Below, in pieces: positions 8,631 through 20,555 of a stretch of 64,000 nt of DNA (position 1 is the first letter of the stretch; each line of letters starts with the position of its first letter). Location of the stretch: assembly GCF_000188015.2 (NCBI RefSeq), contig NZ_AEUX02000001.1, positions 247,338 to 311,337 on the forward strand. The letters are read 5' to 3'. Below the pieces are notes generated by a model. That model was given only the letters and a program-made list of their open reading frames with translations. It was not told where the DNA came from and made no database searches. A program made the translations under genes and the position numbers. This DNA comes from Streptococcus ictaluri 707-05 (GTDB lineage Bacteria; Bacillota; Bacilli; Lactobacillales; Streptococcaceae).

Positions 8631-10096
8631 TGTCTTTCAAAGATAAATCAATTGAAGAATTACGCCAACTCCTAGTCTCTAAGGAGATTTCTGCTTTAGA
8701 GTTAACACAGGCAACCCTCGAGGATATTAAAGCGCGTGAAGAAGCCGTTGGGTCTTTTATTACAGTCGCTGAAGAAGAAGCGCTTAAGCAAGCAAAGGCT
8801 ATTGATGATAAAGGCATTGATGCGGATAATTTGATGGCAGGTATTCCTCTTGCAGTGAAAGACAATATCTCAACAAAGGGCATCTTAACCACAGCAGCCT
8901 CTAAAATGCTTTACAATTACCAACCTATTTTTGATGCGACTTCTGTTAGCAATGCTTACGCCAAAGACATGGTTGTGATTGGAAAGACCAATATGGATGA
9001 GTTTGCTATGGGAGGCTCAACAGAGACTTCTTACTATAAGAAAACAAAGAATGCTTGGGATCACAGTAAAGTACCTGGTGGGTCATCTGGTGGATCAGCT
9101 ACTGCTGTTGCTTCAGGACAAGTGCGTCTCTCACTTGGTTCAGACACTGGTGGATCTATCCGCCAACCAGCAGCTTTTAATGGGGTTGTAGGATTGAAAC
9201 CGACTTATGGTGCGGTTTCTCGTTTTGGATTGATTACCTTTGGAAGTTCCCTTGACCAAATTGGGCCGTTTGCGCCAACCGTTAAAGAAAACGCGCAACT
9301 CCTTAACGTAATTGCAAGCAGTGACAGCAAGGATTCTACATCAGCGCCTGTTACCATTGCTGATTACACCTCAAAAATTGGGCAAGAGATTAAAGGCATG
9401 AAAATCGCCCTTCCTAAAGAGTACTTAGGTCAAGGGATTGACCCAGAAATCAAAGAGACTGTCCTAAAAGCAGCTAAGCATTTTGAATCCCTAGGGGCTA
9501 TTGTTGAGGAAGTTAGCCTTCCGCATAGTAAGTATGGAGTTGCTGTTTATTATATTATTGCTTCTTCTGAGGCTTCATCAAATCTTCAGCGCTTTGATGG
9601 TATCCGTTACGGTTTCCGCGCAGAGGACGCTAAAAATCTTGATGAGATTTATGTCAGTACCCGTAGCCAAGGATTTGGAGATGAAGTCAAACGTCGTATT
9701 ATGCTTGGAACCTTTAGTTTGTCATCAGGTTATTATGATGCTTACTTTAAGAAAGCAGGGCAAGTTCGTACCTTAATTATCGACGATTTTAATAAGGTCT
9801 TTGCGGATTATGATTTGATTTTAGGGCCAACAACTCCAAAGGTTGCTTTTGGCCTTGATACCCTTAACCATGATCCAGTAGCCATGTATTTGGCGGACTT
9901 GTTGACCATTCCAGTCAACTTAGCAGGTCTACCAGGTATTTCTATTCCTGCTGGTTTTGTTGAAGGGTTACCAGTCGGTCTGCAATTGATTGGTCCTAAG
10001 TATAGTGAAGAAACGATCTATCAAGCAGCTGCAGCATTTGAAGCGACAACGGACTACCATAAACAACAACCACTCATTTTCGGAGGTGACAAGTAA
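8630..10096 (+). CDS. gatA: Asp-tRNA(Asn)/Glu-tRNA(Gln) amidotransferase subunit A
   Basis: A 488-residue amidase-signature protein. The catalytic Lys is in [10 protein letters not shown], and the Gly/Ser-rich signature is [16 protein letters not shown] ... [14 protein letters not shown], with the cis-Ser and nucleophile Ser. It releases ammonia from glutamine for GatB. It is the middle gene of gatCAB, coupled on both sides by one-base TAATG overlaps. Confidence 0.97.
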   Translation: MSFKDKSIEELRQLLVSKEISALELTQATLEDIKAREEAVGSFITVAEEEALKQAKAIDDKGIDADNLMAGIPLAVKDNISTKGILTTAASKMLYNYQPIFDATSVSNAYAKDMVVIGKTNMDEFAMGGSTETSYYKKTKNAWDHSKVPGGSSGGSATAVASGQVRLSLGSDTGGSIRQPAAFNGVVGLKPTYGAVSRFGLITFGSSLDQIGPFAPTVKENAQLLNVIASSDSKDSTSAPVTIADYTSKIGQEIKGMKIALPKEYLGQGIDPEIKETVLKAAKHFESLGAIVEEVSLPHSKYGVAVYYIIASSEASSNLQRFDGIRYGFRAEDAKNLDEIYVSTRSQGFGDEVKRRIMLGTFSLSSGYYDAYFKKAGQVRTLIIDDFNKVFADYDLILGPTTPKVAFGLDTLNHDPVAMYLADLLTIPVNLAGLPGISIPAGFVEGLPVGLQLIGPKYSEETIYQAAAAFEATTDYHKQQPLIFGGDK

Positions 10097-11535
10097 TGAA
10101 TTTTGAAACCATTATTGGCTTGGAAGCCCATGTTGAGTTGAATACCAATTCTAAAATTTTCTCGCCCTCATCGGCTCATTTTGGAGAAGACCCAAATGCC
10201 AACACCAATGTCATTGATTGGTCTTTCCCTGGTGTTTTGCCAGTAATCAACAAAGGGGTTATTGATGCAGGGATTAAAGCTTCTCTTGCTTTAAATATGG
10301 ATATCCACCAAGATATGCACTTTGACCGCAAGAACTATTTTTACCCAGATAATCCTAAAGCTTATCAGATTTCACAGTTTGATGAGCCAATCGGTTACAA
10401 TGGTTGGATTGATATCCAACTGGAAGATGGTTCAACCAAAAAAATCCGTATTGAACGTGCTCATCTAGAAGAAGATGCTGGTAAAAATACTCACGGGACT
10501 GATGGCTACTCCTATGTTGACTTAAACCGTCAGGGTGTCCCACTTATCGAAATCGTATCAGAAGCAGATATGAGATCACCTGAAGAAGCCTATGCCTATT
10601 TAACCGCTCTTAAAGAGATTATCCAGTATACGGGTATTTCAGATATTAAGATGGAAGAAGGCTCAATGCGCGTGGATGCCAATATTTCTCTTCGCCCTTA
10701 CGGTCAAGAACAATTTGGTACCAAGACAGAGTTGAAAAACTTAAACTCCTTTAGCAATGTGAAAAAAGGGCTTGAGTTTGAAGTAGAGCGTCAAGCTAAG
10801 ATTCTTCGTTCTGGTGGTGTCATTCGTCAAGAAACCCGTCGTTATGATGAAGCCAATAAAGGCACAATCCTGATGCGTGTCAAAGAAGGGGCAGCTGACT
10901 ACCGTTACTTCCCAGAACCAGATCTTCCACTTTTTGAAATCGATCAAGCCTGGATTGATGAGATGCGTGCTGAACTGCCTGAGTTTCCAAAAGATCGCCG
11001 TGCCCGTTACGTGGCTGAACTTGGACTTTCAGATTATGATGCGGGACAGTTGACAGCAACTAAGGTGCTTTCTGATTTCTTTGAAAAAGCAGTCGCTCTT
11101 GGTGGCGATGCCAAACAAGTGTCTAACTGGTTGCAAGGTGAGGTCGCTCAGTTCTTAAACGCCGAGCAAAAAACATTGGATACCATTGCTTTAACACCTG
11201 AAAACTTGGTGGAAATGATTGCCATTATTGCTGATGGCACCATTTCATCTAAGATTGCTAAGAAAGTCTTTGTTCACTTAGCTAAAAATGGTGGTTCAGC
11301 AAGAGAATATGTTGAAAAAGCGGGTCTTGTTCAAATTTCAGATCCTGAGGTATTGATTCCGATTATTCATCAGGTCTTTGCTGATAATGAAGCTGCCGTA
11401 GCCGATTTCAAATCAGGCAAACGTAATACTGACAAAGCCTTTACAGGTTTCCTTATGAAAGCGACTAAAGGACAAGCAAATCCACAAGTAGCTCAACAAT
11501 TATTAGCACAAGAGTTACAAAAACTACTTGATTAA
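10096..11535 (+). CDS. gatB: Asp-tRNA(Asn)/Glu-tRNA(Gln) amidotransferase subunit B
   Basis: A 479-residue GatB starting [17 protein letters not shown]. It has the cradle domain ([32 protein letters not shown]) and a C-terminal helical YqeY-like tail (about 330-479) that binds tRNA. It activates the mischarged aminoacyl-tRNA and transfers ammonia to it. It is the last gene of the operon and is followed by a clear terminator. Confidence 0.97.
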   Translation: MNFETIIGLEAHVELNTNSKIFSPSSAHFGEDPNANTNVIDWSFPGVLPVINKGVIDAGIKASLALNMDIHQDMHFDRKNYFYPDNPKAYQISQFDEPIGYNGWIDIQLEDGSTKKIRIERAHLEEDAGKNTHGTDGYSYVDLNRQGVPLIEIVSEADMRSPEEAYAYLTALKEIIQYTGISDIKMEEGSMRVDANISLRPYGQEQFGTKTELKNLNSFSNVKKGLEFEVERQAKILRSGGVIRQETRRYDEANKGTILMRVKEGAADYRYFPEPDLPLFEIDQAWIDEMRAELPEFPKDRRARYVAELGLSDYDAGQLTATKVLSDFFEKAVALGGDAKQVSNWLQGEVAQFLNAEQKTLDTIALTPENLVEMIAIIADGTISSKIAKKVFVHLAKNGGSAREYVEKAGLVQISDPEVLIPIIHQVFADNEAAVADFKSGKRNTDKAFTGFLMKATKGQANPQVAQQLLAQELQKLLD

Positions 11536-11546
11536 GTCGTTATTAC

Positions 11547-11572
11547 AAAAAAGAGGATCTTCCTCTTTTTTT
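11547..11572 (+). terminator. Intrinsic terminator of gatCAB
   Basis: The stem AAAAAAGAGGA/TCCTCTTTTTT has a 3-nt loop and a T-run. Confidence 0.9.
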
Positions 11573-11654
11573 GTGTCTAAATACCAAAAAGGCATGTTCA
11601 AGGAAAGTCTTTCTATGCTAAAATAAAAGCAAGAATCATCTAGGGGGTGAAGAG

Positions 11655-12626
11655 TTGGTTAAAAAAGGAAGTCTTATGGTTCTCTTGGCAGGTATAGCTT
11701 GGGGAATTTCAGGTGTCTCGGGTCAGTATTTATTGCATCATGGAGTTTCGGTTAATCTTTTGACCAGCCTTCGGTTACTGATTTCAGGAGCCTTTTTGAC
11801 TTTATTAGCCTATGGACGCCAACCGCAACAGTTTGCTGGGTTACTAAAAGATAAAACCTTTCTCAAAGCAGTTTTGGCTTACAGTATATTAGGCTTAAGT
11901 TTTAATCAATATGCTTATCTATTAGCTATTCAATATTCTAATGCTGGTACGACAACGGTCTTGCAGTATTTGTCTCCAGTCTTGGTTTTGGTCTATACGA
12001 CGACAAAAGCCAAAGTAGCCCCAAGCTTTATGGAATTGATAGCCATTGCTTTAGCCATTTCAGGAACGGTGATTATGTCTTGTCATGGTGATTTGAGTCA
12101 TTTAGCTATTAGTCCTAAGGGATTGTTTTGGGGCTTGCTATCAGCGGTAACTTATTCCTACTGTATTATTAAGCCTGCCAAGCTGATTGAAGAGATTGGC
12201 AGCCTACCAGTTATTGGGATAGCCATGTTGATGGGTGGTTTTTTATTTGCTTTAGTGACTCATAGCTGGACCTATTCTCTTGAGTTGACAGCTTCCAATG
12301 GTCTAGCTTTGTTTGGCATTATCGGTATCGGTACCTTATTTGCTTACACCGTCTTTTTAAAAGGGGCTTCCTTAATTGGTCCTGTAAAGGCTAGCTTGTT
12401 AGCTTCGGTAGAACCTGTAGCTTCTGTTATCTTTGCCATTTTATTAATGAAAGAAGTCTTTTACCCAATTGATTTGATGGGGATGGCCTTAATTCTTTTA
12501 GCAGTACTTCTTATCTCCTTTAGAGACCTTCTTCTTTATCAACGTGAAAAACAAGTCGCACGGCTTTTAAAGAGAAGTCGAAAGATAAGGTATTTTAGAG
12601 GGAAGAAAAGAAAGAGTATGCTATAA
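11655..12626 (+). CDS. EamA/DMT-family transporter
   Basis: This 323-residue integral membrane protein has about ten hydrophobic segments in two homologous five-helix halves, typical of the drug/metabolite transporter superfamily. It opens with SLMVLLAGIAWGISGVSG and has the second-half signature ASVEPVASVIFAILLMKE. The C-terminal tail is strongly basic (about 290-323). The start is TTG 11655, behind TAGGGGGTGA. The substrate cannot be told from sequence. It is a single gene with no operon partner. Confidence 0.88.
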   Translation: MVKKGSLMVLLAGIAWGISGVSGQYLLHHGVSVNLLTSLRLLISGAFLTLLAYGRQPQQFAGLLKDKTFLKAVLAYSILGLSFNQYAYLLAIQYSNAGTTTVLQYLSPVLVLVYTTTKAKVAPSFMELIAIALAISGTVIMSCHGDLSHLAISPKGLFWGLLSAVTYSYCIIKPAKLIEEIGSLPVIGIAMLMGGFLFALVTHSWTYSLELTASNGLALFGIIGIGTLFAYTVFLKGASLIGPVKASLLASVEPVASVIFAILLMKEVFYPIDLMGMALILLAVLLISFRDLLLYQREKQVARLLKRSRKIRYFRGKKRKSML

Positions 12627-12653
12627 TAATAAAAAATATAGAGGAGCTAAAAA

Positions 12654-12893
12654 ATGATTTGGTCTATGATTGTAGGTGCCTTTATCGGTATGATTGCTGG
12701 TAAAATCACAGAAAAAGGACATGCTATGGGATGTTTTACAAAGATTGCGGCTGGCTTAATTGGCTCAGTTGTTGGGCAAAAATTATTTGGTGACTGGGGA
12801 CCTCAGTTGGCGGATATGGCTATTTTTCCTTCTATTTTAGGGGCGGCAATTGTTATTGTTGTTGTTTCAGCTATTTTTGGACGACGTTCTTAA
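12654..12893 (+). CDS. GlsB/YeaQ/YmgE-family small stress membrane protein
   Basis: A 79-residue, glycine-rich protein with three hydrophobic segments (IVGAFIGMIAGKIT, AAGLIGSVVGQKLFG, ILGAAIVIVVVSAIFG), the pattern of the so-called transglycosylase-associated protein family. Members are linked to general and envelope stress; no enzymatic activity is established. GAGGAG upstream serves as ribosome-binding site, and a TATAAT-like box lies just before it, inside the end of the transporter gene. Confidence 0.85.
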   Translation: MIWSMIVGAFIGMIAGKITEKGHAMGCFTKIAAGLIGSVVGQKLFGDWGPQLADMAIFPSILGAAIVIVVVSAIFGRRS

Positions 12894-12902
12894 TCACTAA
12901 GG

Positions 12903-12932
12903 AAATTGCTTGTTACATCAAGCAGTTTTTTT
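12903..12932 (+). terminator. Intrinsic terminator after the GlsB-family gene
   Basis: The hairpin TTGCTTG/CAAGCAG has a 6-nt loop and is followed by a run of seven T. Confidence 0.8.
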
Positions 12933-12949
12933 ATTCTCAAGAGCCCTTT

Positions 12950-12978
12950 TTGCCAGAGCTATAGTTACATGATATAAT
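12950..12978 (+). promoter_or_regulatory. Promoter of the histidine phosphatase-cell wall hydrolase operon
   Basis: TTGCCA (12950-12955), 17 bp and TATAAT (12973-12978) lie 32 bp before the start at 13011. Confidence 0.7.
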
Positions 12979-13010
12979 ATCACTAATAGGAAGAGACTTA
13001 GGAGGTTGTG

Positions 13011-13718
13011 ATGACAAAGACAAGATTATATATTGCTAGACATGGTAAAACCATGTTTAATACCATTGGTCGTGCACAAGGTTGGAGTGATACTCCCTTA
13101 ACCAAAAAAGGAGAGGAAGGCATTCGCGAATTAGGTCTTGGTTTAAAAGATGCTGCTATTCCTTTTAAAGCAGCCTTCTCAAGTGATTCTGGACGTACCA
13201 TGCAAACCATGGAAATTATTTTGAGGGAATCTGAAAATGAATTTATCCCTTATACTCGTGACACACGCATTAGGGAGTGGTGTTTTGGCAGCTTAGATGG
13301 TGCCTACGATTCAGAACTCTTTTTAGGAGTCTTACCACGTACCAAAGCATTTGAAGGAAAAGATAACCTGCGTGATGTTCCTTATTCAGAATTAGCAGAA
13401 AGTATTGTTGAAGTGGATACAGCAAACTGGGCAGAGCCATGGGAGGTCTTGCGCAAACGTATTTATGATGGTTTTGAAGCTATCGCACTCTCTATTCAAA
13501 ACTCAGGTGGGGGCAATGCCATTGTGGTCAGCCACGGAATGACCATCGGAACCTTCATGTGGTTGATTGATCCGGATAGAGAAAAACAATATATTGATAA
13601 TGGAAGTGTGACAGTAGTTGATTTTGAAGACGGTCAGTTTACCATCAAAACCATTGGAGATATGAGCTATCGTTACCATGGTCGTGAAATAATTGAGTCA
13701 ATGTTAGATGAAGAATAA
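13011..13718 (+). CDS. Histidine phosphatase (phosphoglycerate mutase-like) family protein
   Basis: A 235-residue branch-1 histidine phosphatase. It has the RHGKT catalytic motif with the phosphorylated His near residue 10, the partner Arg in SSDSGRTMQT, and the second His in VVSHGMTIG. The ATG at 13011 is chosen over the adjacent GTG at 13008 because AGGAGG ends 5 nt before it. The physiological substrate is unknown; the family covers broad-specificity phosphatases and cofactor-dependent mutases, and this size suits the phosphatases. It overlaps the next gene by 11 bp. Confidence 0.88.
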   Translation: MTKTRLYIARHGKTMFNTIGRAQGWSDTPLTKKGEEGIRELGLGLKDAAIPFKAAFSSDSGRTMQTMEIILRESENEFIPYTRDTRIREWCFGSLDGAYDSELFLGVLPRTKAFEGKDNLRDVPYSELAESIVEVDTANWAEPWEVLRKRIYDGFEAIALSIQNSGGGNAIVVSHGMTIGTFMWLIDPDREKQYIDNGSVTVVDFEDGQFTIKTIGDMSYRYHGREIIESMLDEE

Positions 13719-14451
13719 AAGTATCAAACTATTATGGCAACTATTGGTTGTGGTTCTCTTTTTATCAGGTATTTATCTATTCGTAAAACCTGAAAAAGAA
13801 GTCCTACCCACTCCTCCAAAAAAAGAAAATGCCCTTGAAGTAGTTGCTAAACCAAAAGAGACGGCACTCACCTTACCAAAGGTTTCTCCGGATGATTGGC
13901 AATTGGTGTTGGTTAATCGAGAGCATATCAAAGAAGAAATGAGTCCGGAATTAATGGATGTCAATGGCATTTCGGTGGACAAAAGGATTGAACAGGCTGT
14001 AGCTGATTTTCTAGCAGCAGCACAGGCTATTGATCCCCAAGAGCATCTCATTTCTGGCTATCGTTCGGTGGCTTATCAAGAGGAGCTCTATCAGTCCTAC
14101 CTAGCCCAAGAAATGGCCAATGACCCTAATTTGACACAAAAAGCAGCAGAGGCTCTTGTTCAAACCTATTCGCAACCAGCAGGAGCTAGCGAGCACCTGA
14201 CAGGCTTAGCCATTGATATGAGTACAGTAGATAGCTTAAATGCCAGTGATCCTGTCGTTGCTAAAGAGGTTCAAAAGATGGCACCTCAATTTGGTTTTGT
14301 GCTAAGGTTTCCAGAAGGAAAAGAAGACATCACTGGAGTAGGTTATGAGGATTGGCATTATCGTTTTGTCGGAAAACGCTCTGCTAACTATATGACTCAG
14401 CATAAGCTCACTCTAGAAGAATACATCGCACAATTGAAGGAGAACCAATGA
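13708..14451 (+). CDS. VanY/LdcB-family D,D- or L,D-carboxypeptidase
   Basis: A 247-residue protein with an N-terminal membrane anchor (LLWQLLVVVLFLSGIYLFV) and a VanY-type metallopeptidase domain (about 70-235). Zinc-site motifs are SEHLTGLAIDMS (SxHxxGxAxD) and EDWHYRFVG (catalytic Glu and third His ligand). Family members trim peptidoglycan stem peptides outside the membrane; pneumococcal LdcB is the L,D-type relative. It sits between a histidine phosphatase and a muramidase-like gene with overlapping ends, which suggests joint expression and a role in wall remodelling. Confidence 0.9.
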   Translation: MKNKSIKLLWQLLVVVLFLSGIYLFVKPEKEVLPTPPKKENALEVVAKPKETALTLPKVSPDDWQLVLVNREHIKEEMSPELMDVNGISVDKRIEQAVADFLAAAQAIDPQEHLISGYRSVAYQEELYQSYLAQEMANDPNLTQKAAEALVQTYSQPAGASEHLTGLAIDMSTVDSLNASDPVVAKEVQKMAPQFGFVLRFPEGKEDITGVGYEDWHYRFVGKRSANYMTQHKLTLEEYIAQLKENQ

Positions 14452-15017
14452 GACGTCGACTGAAGTTGCCCTATTTTTTAGTACTACTTGGAACTTTTTT
14501 TGCTTTACTCATATTGCCTTTGTTGCTTAATGCTGGCACCCCATCTGCTAAAGAAGAGATTAAAACGACCTATTCTAAGCAGGTTTTTGTCAACACCTTA
14601 GCTAAAGAAGTAAGACCTATAGCTAAGGCCTATGGAATTCGTCCTTCTCTAGTAATCGGTCAAGCACTTTTAGAAAGTCATTACGGCCAAACACTTTTAT
14701 CAGCTAAATACAATAACCTTTTTGCAAGACAAGCTTCAGTGGGTCAAGTTTTTGTGACTTTAACAACGGACTCTCCTAAAGAGGGAAAGATGTCTTTTGC
14801 GGTTTATAGAGATAGAGAGGCATCTATTAGGGATTACTTAGCCTTATTAAGTGAAGGCAAAGCGATTGATAAACACCTATATCGGATTTTGGCAACTGAA
14901 AAAGGTTACAAAGTACCAGCTAAAGCTTTAGAGGATTATTTATATCCTGAAGAACTTGGCTATGCTAATAAACTGATTCGATTGATTGAATCAGAGCAAC
15001 TCACCAAATACGATTAA
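14448..15017 (+). CDS. Glucosaminidase/lysozyme-type (GH73) peptidoglycan hydrolase
   Basis: A 189-residue protein with an N-terminal hydrophobic anchor or signal (FLVLLGTFFALLILPLLLNAG) and a GH73 domain. It has IRPSLVIGQALLESHYGQT with the catalytic Glu, then NNLFARQ, and the later FAVYRDREASIRDYLALL. It is short compared with multidomain autolysins and has no wall-binding repeats. It overlaps the upstream carboxypeptidase gene by ATGA, which implies coupled translation. Confidence 0.9.
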   Translation: MRRRLKLPYFLVLLGTFFALLILPLLLNAGTPSAKEEIKTTYSKQVFVNTLAKEVRPIAKAYGIRPSLVIGQALLESHYGQTLLSAKYNNLFARQASVGQVFVTLTTDSPKEGKMSFAVYRDREASIRDYLALLSEGKAIDKHLYRILATEKGYKVPAKALEDYLYPEELGYANKLIRLIESEQLTKYD

Positions 15018-15022
15018 GGAAA

Positions 15023-15048
15023 TTAGCACTCTAAAAAAAGAGTGCTAA
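15023..15048. promoter_or_regulatory. CIRCE-like operator (distal, 8-bp spacer)
   Basis: TTAGCACTC and GAGTGCTAA match the CIRCE half-sites perfectly, but the spacer is 8 bp instead of the canonical 9. It lies upstream of the -35 of the hrcA promoter. It could also act as terminator for the upstream gene, because a T-run follows. Confidence 0.8.
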
Positions 15049-15065
15049 TTTTTTGGGTTTTTTAC

Positions 15066-15093
15066 TTGACATGTTGTTTTGAAGGAGTATAAT
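15066..15093 (+). promoter_or_regulatory. hrcA operon promoter
   Basis: TTGACA (15066-15071), 16 bp and TATAAT (15088-15093) lie between two CIRCE elements. Confidence 0.85.
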
Positions 15094-15104
15094 GGAATTA
15101 TGAA

Positions 15105-15131
15105 TTAGCAGTCTTCAATATAGAGTGCTAA
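15105..15131. promoter_or_regulatory. CIRCE operator (proximal, 9-bp spacer)
   Basis: TTAGCAGTC, a 9-bp spacer and GAGTGCTAA form a CIRCE with one mismatch in the left arm. It sits just downstream of the -10, over the start site, and is the operator for HrcA. Confidence 0.9.
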
Positions 15132-15152
15132 AAGAAAGGGAGTGATTGGTTT

Positions 15153-16187
15153 GTGATTACCGAACGTCAAAATGATATTTTAAATCTCATTGTGGAGTTA
15201 TTTACACAGACTCATGAACCTGTAGGCTCTAAAGCTCTACAGTCCCTGATTGACTCAAGTAGTGCTACAATTCGTAATGACATGGCAAAACTTGAAAAGA
15301 TGGGCTTGCTTGAAAAGGCTCATACTTCTAGTGGAAGGATGCCAAGTCCAGCAGGTTTTAAGTATTTTGTTGAGCATTCCCTTAATTTGGATAGTATTGA
15401 CGAACAAGATGTCTATCAAATGGTTAAGGCTTTCGATTTTGAAGCTTTCAAACTTGAGGATATCTTACAAAAAGCCAGTCAGATATTATCAGATATTACT
15501 GGTTATACGGCTCTTATCTTAGATGTGGAACCAGCTAGACAAAAGCTTACAGCCTTTGATATTGTTCAGTTATCCAGTCATGACGCTTTATCTGTCTTGA
15601 CATTAGATGAATCCAAGCCTGTCACGGTTCAATTTGCTATTCCTAAGAACTTTATGAACCATAATCTTTTGGTTTTGAAAAGTATTGTTGATGAGCGCCT
15701 CATGAATCGACATGTCATGGATGTGCACTACAAGCTTCGGACGGAAATTCCGCAAATTGTCCAGAAATACTTCACAATAACTGATAATGTCCTAGATTTA
15801 TTTGATTATATTTTTGAAGGACTTTTCCAAGAGACCGTTTTTGTGTCAGGAAAAGTGGCAGCTTTAGACTATGCTGGTTTGGATACTTATCAATTTCTTG
15901 ATAACCCACAAGCTTTAGCCCTAACGATCAGACAGAGTATTTCTGAAGATGACATGGCTATGGTGCAGGTGGCAGATAGTCAAGAAGAAGCCTTAGCTAA
16001 TGTCACCTTGTTAACTTACAAGTTTCTCATTCCTTATCGCGGATTTGGCATGCTTAGCTTAATTGGTCCTATTGATATGGATTATCGTCGCTGTGTAAGT
16101 CTACTAAATGTAATTGGTCGTATCTTAGCAGTCAAGTTAAGAGATTACTACCGTTACCTTAATAGTAATCATTACGAGGTCAATTGA
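15153..16187 (+). CDS. hrcA: Heat-shock transcription repressor HrcA
   Basis: A 344-residue HrcA with an N-terminal winged helix ([28 protein letters not shown] ... [17 protein letters not shown], about 1-70), then the GAF-like and dimerisation regions. The start is GTG 15153; GGGAG lies upstream with a rather long spacing. It represses its own operon through the CIRCE elements and needs GroEL to fold, which couples repression to chaperone supply. Confidence 0.97.
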   Translation: MITERQNDILNLIVELFTQTHEPVGSKALQSLIDSSSATIRNDMAKLEKMGLLEKAHTSSGRMPSPAGFKYFVEHSLNLDSIDEQDVYQMVKAFDFEAFKLEDILQKASQILSDITGYTALILDVEPARQKLTAFDIVQLSSHDALSVLTLDESKPVTVQFAIPKNFMNHNLLVLKSIVDERLMNRHVMDVHYKLRTEIPQIVQKYFTITDNVLDLFDYIFEGLFQETVFVSGKVAALDYAGLDTYQFLDNPQALALTIRQSISEDDMAMVQVADSQEEALANVTLLTYKFLIPYRGFGMLSLIGPIDMDYRRCVSLLNVIGRILAVKLRDYYRYLNSNHYEVN

Positions 16188-16229
16188 GCTCATATTTAAG
16201 AAAGAAAGTAAAGAAAGAGGTAAGAAGCC

Positions 16230-16787
16230 TTGTCAAAAAAACACAAAAAAGAAAATCTCAAAGAACAAGAAGAGGTTCAAGAAGATGTTCTTGAAAAAGA
16301 GACCGATTCAACAGAGCTAGAGCAAGAAACTAGTGACGTTACTCCTGAAAAGACAGATTTAGAATTAGCCACTGAACGTGCTGAAGAGTTTGAAAACAAA
16401 TACTTGCGTGCACACGCAGAGATGCAAAATATTCAGCGTCGTGCCAATGAGGAACGCCAAAGCTTGCAACGTTATCGTTCACAAGACCTAGCTAAAAAAA
16501 TCTTACCTAGTTTAGATAACTTGGAGCGTGCCTTAGCTGTTGAAAGCTTAACAGATGACGTTAAAAAAGGTTTGGAAATGGTTCAAGAGAGTCTTGTCCA
16601 AGCCCTTAAAGAAGAAGGCATTGAAGAAGTATCAGTTGAAAGCTTTGACCACAACCTTCACATGGCTGTTCAAACTCTGCCAGCAGATGAAGAACATCCA
16701 GCAGATTCTATTGCTCAGGTCTTCCAAAAAGGCTACAAACTCCATGAGCGTCTTTTAAGACCAGTCATGGTTGTTGTTTACAACTAG
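16230..16787 (+). CDS. grpE: Nucleotide exchange factor GrpE
   Basis: A 185-residue GrpE with an acidic, disordered N terminus (about 1-45), a long coiled-coil ([22 protein letters not shown]) and a C-terminal beta domain ending [21 protein letters not shown]. It releases ADP from DnaK. The start is TTG 16230 behind AAAGAGG. It is cotranscribed with hrcA. Confidence 0.96.
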   Translation: MSKKHKKENLKEQEEVQEDVLEKETDSTELEQETSDVTPEKTDLELATERAEEFENKYLRAHAEMQNIQRRANEERQSLQRYRSQDLAKKILPSLDNLERALAVESLTDDVKKGLEMVQESLVQALKEEGIEEVSVESFDHNLHMAVQTLPADEEHPADSIAQVFQKGYKLHERLLRPVMVVVYN

Positions 16788-16977
16788 GATGCAAAGGACG
16801 TAAGCAATCTATGTGAAAATAGAAAATCCTGATTTTCTAAAGGTTTATCTTATTCACTAAGCTTTTGGTCCGTGCTCAACTCATTAATAAAAACACTAAA
16901 TTAAACATGCGACCGCCAAGTCGTTAAACTAGACTCTAAATAAATTAATAAACGAACTTAAAATTTTGAAAGGAATT
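16788..16977 (+). other. grpE-dnaK spacer, first part
   Basis: There is no gene and no CIRCE element here. It holds a short hairpin (AGAAAATC/GATTTTCT, about 16820-16838) and, at 16968-16974, a GAAAGGA Shine-Dalgarno that would suit dnaK but lies about 100 nt upstream of its ATG. Confidence 0.6.
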
Positions 16978-18900
<1,923 letters not shown>

Positions 18901-18901
<1 letters not shown>

Positions 18902-18921
18902 AACAGTCCTGTGGACTGTTT
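18901..18921. repeat. Palindrome at the dnaK 3' end
   Basis: AAACAGTCC-TGT-GGACTGTTT is a perfect 9-bp stem that starts at the last base of the dnaK stop. It shares the GTCC-N3-GGAC core with the palindrome upstream of dnaK and may reduce read-through into dnaJ. Confidence 0.65.
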
Positions 18922-19191
18922 TATCCCTCGAGTCTAGAAATAAGAAGCGAGCGGCAAAAAGAGTTCTCTTCAACTATAGTAGGATTCCAAAAAGGCGGGG
19001 CGCCTCGCCCCGTCTGTTTTGGCTATCTGCAGCTCAACTCAAAAAGAAATCTTTCTATCATTATTGGATTTCTTGGCAACCATAATAAAAAGACTATCAA
19101 TTCTTCTACATTAAATTGAAATAGTCTATATTATAGAGAGGAAATGAACCTGCCTTAATGACTTTGTCAAAGAAGGGAGGAAACTAAATAT
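18922..19191 (+). other. dnaK-dnaJ spacer
   Basis: A 270-bp non-coding spacer. It contains a very GC-rich hairpin (18994-19014) and, at about 19116-19127, the half-palindrome TTGAAATAGTC seen upstream of dnaK. AAGGGAGG near 19175 serves dnaJ. I see no separate CIRCE. Confidence 0.6.
18994..19020 (+). terminator. GC-rich terminator-like hairpin between dnaK and dnaJ
   Basis: CGGGGCG-CCT-CGCCCCG, extended by two more pairs, is followed by TGTTTT. The G+C of this stem is far above its surroundings. Confidence 0.5.
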
Positions 19192-20325
19192 ATGAATAAT
19201 ACTGAATTTTATGAACGTCTTGGGGTATCAAAAGATGCTTCAGCAGATGATATCAAAAAGGCATATCGTAGAATGTCAAAAAAGTACCATCCAGACATCA
19301 ATAAAGAGGCTGGAGCGGAACAAAAGTATAAGGATGTCCAAGAAGCTTATGAAACCTTAAGTGATTCACAAAAGCGTGCTGCTTATGATCAATACGGTGC
19401 TGCTGGTGCTCAAGGCGGCTTTGGTGGCGGCGGCTTCGGCGGCTTTGATGGTGGCGGCTTCGGCGGCTTTGAAGATATTTTTTCAAGCTTCTTCGGTGGC
19501 GGAGGTGGTATGCGCAATCCGAATGCCCCACGTCAAGGAGATGATTTGCAGTACCGCGTTAACCTTTCTTTTGAAGAGGCTGTTTTTGGTGCTGAAAAAG
19601 AAGTTACCTATAACCGTGAATCCACTTGTAGTACATGTGCTGGATCTGGAGCGAAACCAGGTACAAGCCCTGTGACCTGTCGCAAATGTCATGGTTCAGG
19701 TGTGATTAATGTAGATACCCAAACACCTCTTGGTATGATGCGTCGTCAAGTTACCTGTGACGTCTGCCATGGAAGTGGCCAAGAAATCAAAGAACCATGT
19801 CAAACCTGTCACGGTACTGGTCATGAGAAAAAAGCACACAAGGTATCTGTTAAGATTCCAGCAGGGGTAGAAACAGGTCAACAAATTCGCTTGCAAGGTC
19901 AAGGAGAAGCAGGCTTTAATGGTGGGCCTTATGGTGACTTGTTTGTCATTTTAAATGTCTTACCAAGTAAACAATTTGAACGAAATGGCTCAACTATTTA
20001 TTACAACATGAATATTTCTTTTGTTCAAGCCGCTCTTGGAGATACTGTTGATATTCCAACTGTTCACGGGGATGTTGAAATGGCAATTCCAGCAGGAACC
20101 CAGACTGGAAAAACATTCCGATTGAAAGGAAAAGGGGCTCCAAAATTAAGAGGTGGAGGTCAAGGTGACCAACACGTTACGATTAATATAGTTACCCCAA
20201 CCAAACTGAATGATGCTCAAAAAGAGGCTCTCAGAGCTTTTGCCCAAGCTAGCGGAGATAAAACAGTTAACCCTAAGAAAAAAGGCTTCTTTGATAAAGT
20301 GAAAGATGCCTTAGAAGACATTTAA
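19192..20325 (+). CDS. dnaJ: Chaperone protein DnaJ (Hsp40)
   Basis: A 377-residue type I DnaJ. The J domain has the HPD motif ([10 protein letters not shown], about residues 33-40). A Gly/Phe-rich linker follows (about 70-105), then four CxxCxGxG zinc motifs ([32 protein letters not shown]) and C-terminal substrate-binding beta domains. It stimulates DnaK ATPase and delivers clients. It is the last gene of the heat-shock cluster, with a strong ribosome-binding site. Confidence 0.97.
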   Translation: MNNTEFYERLGVSKDASADDIKKAYRRMSKKYHPDINKEAGAEQKYKDVQEAYETLSDSQKRAAYDQYGAAGAQGGFGGGGFGGFDGGGFGGFEDIFSSFFGGGGGMRNPNAPRQGDDLQYRVNLSFEEAVFGAEKEVTYNRESTCSTCAGSGAKPGTSPVTCRKCHGSGVINVDTQTPLGMMRRQVTCDVCHGSGQEIKEPCQTCHGTGHEKKAHKVSVKIPAGVETGQQIRLQGQGEAGFNGGPYGDLFVILNVLPSKQFERNGSTIYYNMNISFVQAALGDTVDIPTVHGDVEMAIPAGTQTGKTFRLKGKGAPKLRGGGQGDQHVTINIVTPTKLNDAQKEALRAFAQASGDKTVNPKKKGFFDKVKDALEDI

Positions 20326-20344
20326 ATAAAGAAGACAGAAAATA

Positions 20345-20385
20345 AGCAAAAGCTCTTAGAATTATTTTTCTAAGGGCTTTTTGCT
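20345..20385 (+). terminator. Intrinsic terminator after dnaJ
   Basis: A long stem AGCAAAAGCTCTTAGAA pairs with TTCTAAGGGCTTTTTGC around a T-rich loop. Confidence 0.8.
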
Positions 20386-20512
20386 GTCCATAGATTTGAG
20401 TCACTCACTTTGGAGATTCATAGACTCTAAATTCCATAAAAACCTAAACATTTTGTCTATAAATCACCTTTTAACTCTTGTTAAAAGTTAAATAATTAGG
20501 TATGGTTATTAT

Positions 20513-20518
20513 TATAAT
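20513..20518 (+). promoter_or_regulatory. Probable -10 box of the subtilase gene
   Basis: TATAAT lies 38 bp before the start. No convincing -35 is seen. An inverted repeat (TTTAACT...AGTTAAA, about 20470-20493) lies just upstream and could bind a regulator. Confidence 0.45.
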
Positions 20519-20555
20519 TAAGTTTGGTTAAATTTAAACAAAAAGGAGTTTTTTG

